A model generated the notes under the pieces. That model was not told the DNA's origin, did not search any database, and worked only from the letters and a program-made list of their open reading frames with translations. A program made the translations under genes and the position numbers. This document shows positions 9,207 to 21,238 of a stretch of DNA of 44,605 bases, one piece after another; the first letter of the stretch is position 1; each line of letters opens with the position of its first letter. The DNA comes from Acidimicrobiales bacterium (GTDB lineage Bacteria > Actinomycetota > Acidimicrobiia > Acidimicrobiales > GCA-2861595). The DNA is taken from positions 1 through 44,605 of the forward strand of contig DATLFN010000167.1 in the NCBI GenBank assembly GCA_035540975.1, written 5' to 3'.

Positions 9207-11449
9207 ATGACGCAACCTGGGTCGGAACAGGACACCGAGTATCAGCCGAGCGAGACACAGCGACCGGCTCGCTTGGGTCACTGGGCGTGGGACGTCGCCT
9301 CCGGAGCGGTCACCTGGTCGGACGACCTGTACCGAATCCTCGACGTGTGCGCCGACGAGATCACGCCCAGCTACGAGGCGTTCTACCGACGGCTCCACCC
9401 CGCCCACCGTGCCCGAGCCGAAGCGCTGGTGCGGGCCACCTTCGTTGATGGCCGGCCGTGTGCCTTCTACTCTCCGCTCAGCGCGTCCGACGGCCCGGAA
9501 CGCTGGATCCGGGCCACCTGTGCGGTGGATGTCGACGCGGCCGGTGCGCCGGTGCGGATGCACGGAACCGTCCAGGAAACCACCGATCGCCTGGACGCCG
9601 GCGCGTCGCCGGATGAGGGCCGTGCGGGCCTGCACGATCCGCTCACCGGCCTCGCCGACTGGCAGCACTTCGCCGGCCGGGCGGCCGCCGCGCTGGACCG
9701 AGCGGCTGGCAACGGCGGCTGGTCGACGGCGTTGTTGGTCGTCGACATCGATCGGTTCCACCGGGTGAACGACCAATTCGGCCACGAGACCGGGAACCTT
9801 GTGCTGGTGGAGGTCGCAAATCGGCTCGGTACGGTGTTTCGCCCTTGGGACACCGTCGTCCGTCACGGCGGCACCGTCGCCCGCCTCGGGGGCGACAGGT
9901 TCATGGTCCTCTGCGACAGCGTGCGCGACCCCGCCGTGGCCGAAAACCTGTGCCGCCGGGTCGCCGACCTGCTCCAGTTGCCCGTCGCGCTGGACACAGG
10001 CGCGGTGCTGCTCACCGCCGGGATCGGCGTCTGCCTCGCCCCGCCCGGCGAAACGGACGTCTCGAAGCTCATCGCGCAGGCCGAGACCGCTCTGCGACTG
10101 GCCAAGGACCGCGGCGACGGCGCCCACGTCGTATTCGCGCCCGACCTGGTTGAGCTCGATCGCGAACGCGACGAGACCGAGCGAGCTCTCCGCCAGGCCC
10201 TTGCCGGCGGGGAGCTGCGCCTGCACTACCAGCCCAAGGTGGCGCTCGACACCGACCGCATCGTGGGGGCGGAGGCGCTGCTGCGGTGGCAGCACCCGCA
10301 GCGGGGGATGGTCGCGCCGCTCGAGTTCATCCCCCTGGCCGAGGAGACGGGGCTCATCGTGCCCATCGGGGCATGGGTCATCGAGGAGGCTTGCCGACAG
10401 GCGGCGCGCTGGCGGCGGTCCTTCCCTGACCGGCCTGTCCTTCAGGTGTCGGTGAACGTGTCGGCCCGGCAGTTCGGACCAGGACTGGTGGAGGTTGTCG
10501 CCGGAGCGCTCTCGGCCAGCGGGGCCGAGGCTCAGGCACTGTGCGTCGAGGTCACCGAGAGTCTCCTGATGGACGACATCGAGGGTTCCGTGGCCATCCT
10601 TCGTGAGCTGGCTGGTCTGGGCGTGGCGTTGTCGATCGATGACTTCGGCACCGGCTACTCGTCGCTGGCCCACCTCAAGCGCTTCCCGCTCCACGAGCTC
10701 AAGATCGACAAATCCTTCATCGATGGCCTGGGACGCGACGCCGACGACTCCGCCATCGTGGCCGCAGTGATCGCCTTGGCCCATGCCCTCGAGCTGTCGG
10801 TAGTGGCCGAAGGTGTAGAGACCGCCGAGCAGCTGCAGCGGCTGCGCACGCTCGGCTGCGAGCAGGCCCAGGGTTACTACTTCGCCCGGCCCGGGCCGCC
10901 CTGTGCGATCGATACCCTATTGAACCTGGGCGTAGCCCATGGCCTCGGCGGGGAGACGGCGCAAGAAGCCTCGCAGGCCTCTCGTCCTGAACGGATCCTG
11001 GTGGTCGACGACGACGCTGAGGTTCGCCAGCTCGCCCTCATGAGCCTCACCGCTGTCGGCTTCGAGGTCCATGAGGCGGCCGATGGCCTCAGCGCACTGA
11101 GGACGGCCAAGCTCGTCGGTCCCGACTGCGTCCTTCTCGATCTGGTCCTGCCGGACATCAGCGGCCTGGAGCTGTGTCGCGCCCTGCGGGTTGAGCCGAC
11201 AACTGCGGCGAGCACTTTGTTGATGCTCACCAGCAGCGACGGCGCCGCCGACAAGGTGGAGGCATTCTCCTCGGGAGCCGACGACTACATCACCAAGCCG
11301 TTCTCGCCCCGCAACCTGGCAAGCCGGGTCAACGGGGCGATGCGTCGCCGTCGCGGGGGGCTCCGGCCCGAGACTCGGCGCGAAACCAATCCCCCCGACG
11401 CTGTGCCCGCTGCTCTCCCACAGGTGTCGACCAAGCACCCGGATCCCCG

Positions 11450-11453
<4 letters not shown>
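9207..11453 (+). CDS. PAS - degenerate GGDEF - EAL - receiver protein (c-di-GMP phosphodiesterase)
   Basis: 748 aa from ATG 9207. An N-terminal PAS-3 like fold ([20 protein letters not shown], ending VQETTDR) is followed by a GGDEF domain whose signature is GGDRF, with no RxxD I-site, so cyclase activity is unlikely. The EAL domain is complete: [49 protein letters not shown] and QGYYFARP, predicting hydrolysis of cyclic di-GMP to pGpG. A C-terminal receiver (about 600-715) has [23 protein letters not shown] and TKPFSP, an unusual position for an input domain. Its TGA overlaps the ATG of the next hybrid kinase (ATGA), suggesting that kinase phosphorylates this receiver. Confidence 0.88.
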
Positions 11454-14545
<3,092 letters not shown>

Positions 14546-14570
14546 GTGCAGCTCGCCGCGAACGCCGTGG

Positions 14571-14830
14571 TCAGGAAGCGACGCGTTCTGGCTGTTGCGG
14601 TCCCGTGCTGGCGACGTTGCTGAGGGCCTCATCCGTGACCATCTCGATCTGGCCGTCCCGCAGCAATGCCACGTGTTGGCACAACGCCCGCCCACCTGGA
14701 TTTGCCGGAGGACGCGGGTGTCGGGCATCTCAAGCTGGGCGGAAGGCAATGTCGAGCACGTTGCCCGGCGCGCCGGTCCGTGGTGGTTCGGCGACGCAGC
14801 CGCTGATGGATCGGATCAGGCAATCGGAGG
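14571..14830 (-). pseudogene. Decayed minus-strand gene fragment
   Basis: No intact gene lies here. On the minus strand protein-like pieces lie in three different frames: GNVLDIAFRPAE, then MPDTRVLRQIQVGG, then RALCQHVALLRDGQIEMVTD continuing to SNVAS and a TGA at 14571-14573. Joined by two frameshifts they read as the C-terminal part of one protein. The LLRDGQIEMV style recalls the end of an ABC-type ATPase, but this is only an impression. No start codon or upstream domain was found. Confidence 0.35.
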
Positions 14831-14836
14831 GTGGAA

Positions 14837-16162
14837 TTGACTGAGCGCAGGCACCCAGGATGGACGAGATTGGCACCCACGACCTGGACTCCGCTGGCCG
14901 GTGACGCCTTGGCCGGAGCAACCGTTCTCGTGATCGACGACGACCCGGTGAACGTGACGCTGCTGGAGCGGGTCCTGCAGCGTGCCGGGGTGGGAACGGT
15001 CCACGGGCTGACCGACCCCTCCTTGGCGGTGAGCGCCTGCCTCGATCTCCAGCCTGATCTGTTGATGCTCGACCTCCACATGCCGAGGCTCGACGGCCTG
15101 GAGGTACTCGGGCAGCTGCGGCTGACGCTCCCCGAGGGCGAGTTCCTTCCGGTCATCGTGCTCACCGGTGATGTGCGCTCCGCGGCGAGGGACGACGCCC
15201 TGGCGGCCGGCGCCAAGGATTTCCTCATCAAGCCGTTCGATCACACCGAAGTGGTCCTGAGGGTCCGAAATCTGATCGAGACCCGCATCCTGTACGACAG
15301 CGTGCGCCGGCACAACGACGAGCTGCGAAGCGAACTGGACCAGCGCACGGAGCGGGAGCGCCTTGAGCGAACCGAGCGGGCGGTGCGTCGGCGGCGCGTG
15401 GAGGGTGCCCTTGCCGGTGACGTGCTCGGGATGGTGTTCCAGCCCATCACTGATCTCTCCACCAACGAGGTGGTGGGCGTTGAGGCCCTGGCCCGGTTCG
15501 CCTGTGCGCCGCGGCGGCCCCCGAACGAGTGGTTCGCGGAGGCGGCCGAGGTCGGACTGGGGACCGAGTTGGAGTTGGCCGCGGTCCGAGCGGCATTGGC
15601 GGCGGTGGACCGGTTCTCCGTGGAGACCTTCGTGTCCGTGAACGTCTCGCCGTCGACTGCGGCGGCACCGGAGCTGCGCGACCTGGTCGCCCGGGGACCT
15701 TCGGGGCGCATCGTGCTGGAGTTGACCGAGCACGACCGGATCGACTGCTACGAGCCTGTGCTCGAGGCGCTCGACGGTCTGCGCCGCCACGGCGTCCGTA
15801 TGGCCGTGGACGACGCCGGTGCCGGCTACGCCGGTCTGCAACACATCCTCCGGCTCCGCCCCGAGATCCTGAAGCTCGACATGGGCCTCACGCGGGGGAT
15901 CAACGCCGACCCGGCCCGGCGGGCGCTTGCCACCGCCCTGGTCAACTTCGCCGCCGACATCGACTCCATGATCATCGCCGAGGGGGTGGAGACGAGCGAA
16001 GAGCTCGACACCCTCCGCTCGCTCGACGTTCAGTGTGCCCAGGGATATCTGCTGGGACGGCCCGACCCCGCTCCCGATGAACACGGCCGTTCGGCGACGA
16101 TGGGTACCGACCCTGCCGACATCACCGCCGAACCACGGCCTCGCCCGCGCCGGCAGCAGTAG
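14837..16162 (+). CDS. Receiver - EAL response regulator (c-di-GMP phosphodiesterase)
   Basis: 441 aa. TTG 14837 is preferred over GTG 14831 because GGAGG (14826-14830) abuts the GTG but is 6 nt from the TTG. The receiver (about 22-145) has VIDDDPVN, LMLDLHMPRLDG, VLTGD and IKPFDH. A short coiled linker rich in Glu/Arg (RSELDQRTERERLERTERA) joins it to the EAL domain. EAL motifs: EALARF, VNVSPSTA, ELTEHD, DDAGAGYAGLQHI, KLDMGL, AEGVET and QGYLLGRP; all acidic positions I can match are kept, though DDFGTG has become DDAGAG. It probably degrades cyclic di-GMP when phosphorylated. It stands alone on the plus strand after a decayed fragment. Confidence 0.87.
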   Translation: MTERRHPGWTRLAPTTWTPLAGDALAGATVLVIDDDPVNVTLLERVLQRAGVGTVHGLTDPSLAVSACLDLQPDLLMLDLHMPRLDGLEVLGQLRLTLPEGEFLPVIVLTGDVRSAARDDALAAGAKDFLIKPFDHTEVVLRVRNLIETRILYDSVRRHNDELRSELDQRTERERLERTERAVRRRRVEGALAGDVLGMVFQPITDLSTNEVVGVEALARFACAPRRPPNEWFAEAAEVGLGTELELAAVRAALAAVDRFSVETFVSVNVSPSTAAAPELRDLVARGPSGRIVLELTEHDRIDCYEPVLEALDGLRRHGVRMAVDDAGAGYAGLQHILRLRPEILKLDMGLTRGINADPARRALATALVNFAADIDSMIIAEGVETSEELDTLRSLDVQCAQGYLLGRPDPAPDEHGRSATMGTDPADITAEPRPRPRRQQ

Positions 16163-16574
16163 TCGCATCGCTGCGGTGACGCTCCAGCCGCACTGACTGA
16201 CCTGGCGGGGTCGCATCGCAGCACGACCTCAAGAACCCACCTTTCGCGCGCACGTCGTCGCGTGGGCGTAGGGCGTGCCGATGAGCCCGCGCCCGATGTT
16301 CGGCCGGGTGCAGCTGGTCGGCCGCCCGATAATGCTGGCAAGCAGCGGGGTCGTTACCAGGCCGGGACAGCGCAGATCGCCCCCTCGCGGGCGGTACCTA
16401 CGAGGCGCCGGCGATGAAAGCCGTGACGATGCGTGCGGAAGGTCACAGCCGAGCCGACGCAACGGTGGCCTCCCTCGGGCATTATCCCGCGCGTCCACCG
16501 CGTCATGCTGACCCGACTCGGTGAGCGCCACCGGACCAGCGAGGCCGGCGCAGCATGCGCGTGCCGCCGCGCGC
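16163..16574. other. Intergenic region without a recognisable gene
   Basis: About 410 bp between the REC-EAL gene and the terminator at 16575. Short open frames exist on both strands but none has a recognisable domain, a good ribosome site or homology-like composition. No repeat or tRNA-like structure was seen. Confidence 0.5.
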
Positions 16575-16602
16575 CAACGGCGGCCCGTGGGGGCCGCCGT
16601 TG
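16575..16602 (-). terminator. Hairpin terminator after the exported pseudogene
   Basis: A perfect 12-bp stem, CAACGGCGGCCC (16575-16586) pairing with GGGCCGCCGTTG (16591-16602), with a 4-nt loop. It lies about 40 bp beyond the stop of the minus-strand pseudogene that ends at 16644. There is no clear U tract, as is common in GC-rich actinobacteria. Confidence 0.6.
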
Positions 16603-16643
16603 CCGTGGAGGCGGAGGTGGAGGTGGAGGTGAGCTGCGGGGTG

Positions 16644-17165
16644 CTACTTGCCGCCCAGCAGGGCGCTGACCGAGCCCGTAGCCGAGCCCACCAGGTTGGC
16701 CGAGGCCGGCGGGATCGACGCCGAGCCGTTCACCGAACCGCTGGCCGAGCGGGTGGCCGACACGCCGGTGCTCGTCGAGGGGACGGCCGGGCCGGCCGTC
16801 GTCTCGCCGCCGCCGCTCACCGAAGCGGTGATGGTGGCGGGCAGGTCGGTGCGAACCTGGGTCAGCGCGGAGAGCCCGCGTCGCCCTGGGCTGCCACCAC
16901 GCCGCGGGCGGTGGTGATCTGGGTGTCCACGGCCTTGACGATGTCGCCGCCGGCCTTGACCGAGGCGTTGGCCGTCGCCGACGCCGTGGTGGTGAGGCTG
17001 CCACCAGGCGGATGGACTTGTCGGCGACTTCTCGTCGCGGATCTTTACCGAGCGCCGCTTCGATACTGTTCTCGGGCGAGTTGACGCACTGTTCGTCGGG
17101 CGGCTCCACGCCAGACGTGCTTCTTGCCGCAACGAATCCCAAGCACCATCGCGACCGTCGCCGGC
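16644..17165 (-). pseudogene. Frameshifted small exported Ala/Ser/Thr-rich protein
   Basis: A coherent protein appears only if frames are switched about three times: a hydrophobic signal-like start (MPATVAMVLG then FVAARSTSG), then VNSPENSIEAALGKDPRREV and ADKSIRLV, then GSLTTTASATANASVKAGGD and IVKAVDTQITTARGVVAAQGD minus its last residue, then ALTQVRTDLPATITASVSGG and a Ser/Gly-rich end finishing SVSALLGGK at 16644. Each piece has similar composition, so this is one gene with several indels rather than chance. The family is not recognised. A strong hairpin follows the stop. Decay is more likely than sequencing error because neighbouring genes are clean. Confidence 0.5.
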
Positions 17166-17247
17166 ATGCGATGCACGGGCACCCGAGCGGTGTCCTCGGC
17201 CGGCGGCGCCGGCTGCCCCTCCTGGAGGTGGCGCGCAGCAGGAAGCA

Positions 17248-17281
17248 AAGGCCCCCTCCGCGCGAGAGCGGAGGGGGCCTT
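17248..17281 (-). terminator. Strong hairpin terminator of the FG-GAP repeat gene
   Basis: A 14-bp perfect stem, AAGGCCCCCTCCGC (17248-17261) with GCGGAGGGGGCCTT (17268-17281), and a 6-nt loop. On the minus strand it is followed by TTTGCTTCC. It lies about 90 bp downstream of the stop of the secreted repeat protein and upstream of the exported pseudogene, so it separates two minus-strand units. Confidence 0.75.
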
Positions 17282-17370
17282 GGGGGGCCGCTTGGTCCGG
17301 GCAGCGGCCCAGGGTGCCGAGCGGGTTGGGGCGGCTGAGCGCAGGTGCGCCGCCAGCCGCCCCGTTCCGA

Positions 17371-18543
17371 TCAGGGGTAGATGACGCCGGAGGTGTAGGT
17401 GGTACCGAAGCCCGAGCCGCTTGAGACGGTGCACTGGAGATTCTTGTAGTCGCCGCCGACCATGCGGCAGTAGTCGGCCCGCCCGTCGCCGTCGAAGTCG
17501 GCCCACCCTCGGGTGTCGTCGTAGCCGGGATCGACCACCGCCGACGTGTAGGCCGTGGAGAAGCCCGACCCGTAGGCGAGGTCGCAGCGCAGCCTCAGGT
17601 CCCACCACGGCCCGACCACCCGGCAGAAGTCGGCCGTACCGTCCCCGTTGTGGTCGGCCCAGCCCCGCCCGGCGTCGTAGCCGACGTCGAGGTACCTGGA
17701 GATGTCCGAGCCGAAGCTCGAGCCGTTCGACAGGGTGCAGACGATCCTGTTGTTGCTCCCCACACCACGGCAGAAGTCGGAACGACCATCCTTGCTGACG
17801 TCGGCCCACGCCCGGGTGGCGTCGTATCCGGGGTCGAGCTTGCCGGAGCCGAACGTCGTTCCGAATCCGGAGCCGGTGGAGGGTGTGCAGTGCACGAACT
17901 TGTCCCACCCTCCGGTGACCCGGCAGTAGTCGGCCCTCCCGTCACCGGTGACGTCGGTCCAGGCCCGACCGGCGTCGTAGCCGGGATCGATCCCGCCGGT
18001 CCCGAACGTCGTGCCGAACCCCGTTCCCGTGGACGGAGTGCAGCGCAGGGCGGGGCCCCAGTGGTCGATCACCCGGCAGTAGTCCGCCTTCCCGTCCCCG
18101 GACGCGTCCGCCCAGGCGCGGCCGGCGTCGTAGCCCGCCTGAACTGGTCCGGACCCGAAGGTGGCACCGAACCCCGTCCCGGTCGACGGCGTGCAGTTCA
18201 GGTACTTGTCGGTCACGCCCACCACCCGGCAGTAGTCCGCCTTCCCGTCGCCGGTCACGTCGGCCCAGGCCCGTCCGGCGCTGTAGCCCGGGTCGACGGC
18301 GCTCGGCGACGAGTACGTCGTGCCGAACCCCGTCCCGGTGGAGACCGTGCATTTCAGGTAGTTGTAGTCGGAGACCCGGCAGTAGTCGGCCCTGCCGTCA
18401 CCGTTGAAGTCGACCCACCCCTTCGACGCCTGCACGGCCTTCGGGATCGGCGCCGACGACGCCGAGGCCGCCGGGCCGGCCATCACCACCGCAGCCGTCG
18501 TCACCGCCGCCAGCCCGAGGCGCTGGATGATCTTCCCGCTCAT
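17371..18543 (-). CDS. Secreted FG-GAP/VCBS-like seven-repeat protein with paired cysteines
   Basis: 390 aa. The start at 18543 has GGAGG five bases upstream. A Sec signal peptide is clear (RLGLAAVTTAAVVMAGPAASA with a basic start). Seven repeats of about 50 residues follow, each opening like GWVDFNGDGRADYCRV and continuing to a second cysteine (LKCTVS, LNCTPS and so on), then STGTGFGTTY and DPGYDAGRAW. DxNGDG-type loops are calcium-binding signatures of FG-GAP/VCBS blades, so a seven-bladed beta-propeller is expected. Fourteen cysteines at constant spacing suggest one disulfide per blade. There is no catalytic domain, anchor or LPXTG signal, so it is probably released to the medium. A strong terminator follows the stop. 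Confidence 0.85.
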   Translation of the reverse strand: MSGKIIQRLGLAAVTTAAVVMAGPAASASSAPIPKAVQASKGWVDFNGDGRADYCRVSDYNYLKCTVSTGTGFGTTYSSPSAVDPGYSAGRAWADVTGDGKADYCRVVGVTDKYLNCTPSTGTGFGATFGSGPVQAGYDAGRAWADASGDGKADYCRVIDHWGPALRCTPSTGTGFGTTFGTGGIDPGYDAGRAWTDVTGDGRADYCRVTGGWDKFVHCTPSTGSGFGTTFGSGKLDPGYDATRAWADVSKDGRSDFCRGVGSNNRIVCTLSNGSSFGSDISRYLDVGYDAGRGWADHNGDGTADFCRVVGPWWDLRLRCDLAYGSGFSTAYTSAVVDPGYDDTRGWADFDGDGRADYCRMVGGDYKNLQCTVSSGSGFGTTYTSGVIYP

Positions 18544-18721
18544 GATGTCCTCCGTCCCTGGAACCCCCGAGCGAGGCTCCCGGAACCGATGGTGAGGGCC
18601 TGTGATCCCGCAGTCATGGGACCGCAGTCCCGAATCGGGTGGGAAATTCGGCCGGCCCCGGCGCCGCCTCTCGCTGCGAAGCCCGTGGACGTGGCGGTAG
18701 GCGGCGCTAGCGTCTCGTGAC

Positions 18722-20266
18722 GTGAGGCAGGTGACCGTCCGGCCGCGGCCATCTGCCGACCCGGCGACCGAGGCGTCGGCCGTGTCCCGCCCGGAGCTCC
18801 CCCTCCGTCCGATCGCCTGGGTGGCGTGGGCGGCGACGGCGGCGTTCACGCTGCTCAACGCCGTGCTGCTCGCCGGCAACTACTCGACCCCGTCCACCGG
18901 CGGGACCACCACGGGGGGCCTCGAGTTCGTCGCCGGCGCCGGCTATTTCGCCATCGCCACCATCGGCCTGGCCGCTGCCCTGCGCAGCCCCCGCAACCGC
19001 AGCGGCTGGGCGTTCCTCGCGGCTGGTGGGGCCGTCGCGTTCGGCGCCTTCACGAGCGAATACGCCGCCTACGGCCTGATCACCAAGCCGGGCGCCCTGC
19101 CCGGCGGCCGCTGGGCCGCCTGGCTCGGCGCCTGGACGTGGTGGGCCGGGGCCTCGTTCGGACTGGCGTTCGCGCTGCTCCTCTACCCGGACGGGGCGCT
19201 GCCGTCCTCCCGCTGGCGGTCGGCCGCCCGCCTCGCCGCGTTCGACGTGGTCCTGCTGGCGCTCCTGCACGCGCTGACGCCCGGCCCCCTCCACGGGGAG
19301 TACGCCATCGCCCGCAACCCGCTCGGGTTCGACCCCGCCGGCAGCGCGGTGCGGTCGGTCCGTGACCTGAGCTGGCTGCTCGTGGCCACCAACGCCGCCA
19401 TCGGGACCGCGGCCGTACTGCGCCGGGCGCGGACGCACGCCGACTCGGAGCGGCGACCGCTCTACTGGCTGGCGGGCGCCGGCGCGGCCACCGCTCTCGC
19501 CGCCATGGTGTGGGGCGTCGACCGTGGCGACGATGGGGCATCTTCCACCGCCCAGCTCGTCGTCGCCCTCGCCGTCCTCGCCGTCCCCGCCGCAGGGGTC
19601 CTGGCATCAGCGCAGACGGCGTCGCTTCGACGCTCGATGGCGCGACTGGTCGCCGCCCGGGAGGAGGAGCGCCTGCGCATCCGGCGTGACCTCCATGACG
19701 GCCTGGGCCCGACGCTGGCCGGAGTAACCCTCCAGCTCGACGTGGCGAGAACCCTTGTCGCAACCGACCCTGCGGCGGCCGAGGCCGTCCTCGACCGCGT
19801 GAGCGGGCAGATGCAGCTCGCGGTAGGCGACATCCGCCACCTGGTCGACGAGTTGCGGCCACCGGTGCTCGATCAGCTGGGTCTCGTCGCCGCGGTCGAG
19901 CAGAGCGCGTCGTTTCTCGCACACCAAACGGGCGGATGCCGCTTCGAGGTGTCGGTGACCGCCACCGGCGAGCTCTCAGGCGTCCCTCCGGCCGTCGAGC
20001 TCGCCGCTTACCGGATCGTGATGGAGGCGGTGACGAACGCCTGCCGCCATGCCCAGGCGTCGACGTGCCGGGTGCGGCTCGAGCTCGATCGGTCCCTCGG
20101 CATCACCGTAGAGGACGACGGCGTGGGCGTCCCTTCGAGCCACCAGCCGGGTGTCGGCCTGGCGTCCATGCGGGAGCGTGCGGCCGAGCTCGGGGGGAAC
20201 TGCCGCGTGGAGCCGCGTGCCGGCGGCGGCACCGTCGTGCGGGCCAACCTGCCGGTGGCGCCGTGA
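18722..20266 (+). CDS. Membrane histidine kinase, NarX/LytS-like (HisKA_3)
   Basis: 514 aa. The N-terminal half contains about eight hydrophobic segments (for example WVAWAATAAFTLLNAVLLAG and YFAIATIGLAAAL) with no recognised soluble sensor. The HisKA_3 dimerisation motif is RIRRDLHDGLGPTLAGV; the ATPase domain has VTNACRHAQAS, VEDDGVGVP and GVGLASMRERAAELGG. This is the kinase type that pairs with NarL/LuxR regulators, and its TGA overlaps the GTG of exactly such a regulator (GTGA). GTG 18722 is used; GTG 18731, nine bases on, has a better placed GAGG. The signal sensed is unknown. It is divergent from the secreted repeat protein, with 178 bp between them. Confidence 0.85.
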   Translation: MRQVTVRPRPSADPATEASAVSRPELPLRPIAWVAWAATAAFTLLNAVLLAGNYSTPSTGGTTTGGLEFVAGAGYFAIATIGLAAALRSPRNRSGWAFLAAGGAVAFGAFTSEYAAYGLITKPGALPGGRWAAWLGAWTWWAGASFGLAFALLLYPDGALPSSRWRSAARLAAFDVVLLALLHALTPGPLHGEYAIARNPLGFDPAGSAVRSVRDLSWLLVATNAAIGTAAVLRRARTHADSERRPLYWLAGAGAATALAAMVWGVDRGDDGASSTAQLVVALAVLAVPAAGVLASAQTASLRRSMARLVAAREEERLRIRRDLHDGLGPTLAGVTLQLDVARTLVATDPAAAEAVLDRVSGQMQLAVGDIRHLVDELRPPVLDQLGLVAAVEQSASFLAHQTGGCRFEVSVTATGELSGVPPAVELAAYRIVMEAVTNACRHAQASTCRVRLELDRSLGITVEDDGVGVPSSHQPGVGLASMRERAAELGGNCRVEPRAGGGTVVRANLPVAP

Positions 20267-20940
20267 GCGCCGCCGACGCTCGGCCCGTCCGGGTGCTTCT
20301 GGTCGACGACCACCCTGTGTTCCTCGAGGGGCTGCGCGCCGTGGTCGCCCACGCCTCTGGCTTCGAGGTCGTCGGCGAGGCCTCCTCCGGTGAGGAGGCG
20401 GTGGAGGCCGTCGGGGAGTACCTCCCGGACGTCGTCGTGATGGACCTGAACCTGCCGGGCATCAACGGCATCGAGGCCACGCGCCGGATCGTCGCCGCCC
20501 ACCCCGAGGTACGAGTCCTCGTCCTGAGCATGTTCGAAGACGACGCCTCGGTGGTGTCCGCCTTGCGGGCCGGCGCCGGGGGCTACGTGCTGAAGGAGTC
20601 GCGCCGCGGCGAGCTGCTCCGGGCCATCGAGGCGACGGCGAGCGGGCAGGCCGTGTTCGACCCCGCCGTCGCCCGCCGGGTCGTGGGGTTCGTCGCGGCC
20701 GATGCCCGGCCACCCGAGCCCGCCTTCCCCCAGCTCACCGCTCGCGAGCGCGAGATCCTCGTCCTCGTCGCCCGGGGGCTGACCAACGAGGCCATCGCCC
20801 GTACGCTGTTCCTCAGCGTGAAGACGGTGCGCAACCAGATCTCAACCGTCTTCGCCAAGCTAGGGGTGGCGGGGCGGCCGGAAGCGATCGTCGTGGCTCG
20901 GGAGGCCGGGCTCGGAGTGTCCGCCGGTGGCGCCAGCTGA
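20263..20940 (+). CDS. NarL/LuxR-family response regulator
   Basis: 225 aa, GTG start overlapping the kinase stop. Receiver (about 8-125): LLVDDHPVFLEGL, phospho-Asp in VVMDLNLPGING, and lysine in YVLKESRR. The C-terminal LuxR-type helix-turn-helix reads LTAREREILVLVARGLTNEA with KTVRNQISTVFAKL as the recognition helix region. It is the DNA-binding partner of the preceding HisKA_3 kinase. Targets are not evident; the adjacent divergent secreted repeat protein and the downstream phosphatase are candidates. About 300 bp without a gene follow (20941-21238), in which I found only minor short repeats. Confidence 0.9.
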   Translation: MSAADARPVRVLLVDDHPVFLEGLRAVVAHASGFEVVGEASSGEEAVEAVGEYLPDVVVMDLNLPGINGIEATRRIVAAHPEVRVLVLSMFEDDASVVSALRAGAGGYVLKESRRGELLRAIEATASGQAVFDPAVARRVVGFVAADARPPEPAFPQLTAREREILVLVARGLTNEAIARTLFLSVKTVRNQISTVFAKLGVAGRPEAIVVAREAGLGVSAGGAS

Positions 20941-21238
20941 CGTGCTCAGCGCCGGACGCCGAGGCGGCAACGCGAGCAGAAACGGGACAGGAGCGATGAT
21001 TGCTCGTGTCCAGACGGTACCCGTCGTTCCCTTCGGGGGCCGGACGACCACCTCTGTGTGCCGGACCCGAGCGTGTGGTTACAACACGCGGGTCCTCCGC
21101 ACGTTCACCCACATGTCGAGGGTGAGTGGTTACCTATCAGCGCTCGAACCGCACGAAGCGTGGGCCGCAGGAGGCGCTGGGACCGGCCGCCAGTGAGCGA
21201 CCCAGCCGGGCCGGGGAACCCCTCGTAGGCTGCCCGGG

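Noticed and set aside
17121-17131. Third copy of the palindromic repeat (TTCTTGCCGCA)
   Set aside because: Only an 11-base half arm is present, with no inner stem or second arm; it may be chance or a remnant.
17371-18420. The regular repeats of the secreted gene as a CRISPR or satellite array
   Set aside because: The period of about 150 bp is coding, varies at third positions and gives clear protein repeats.
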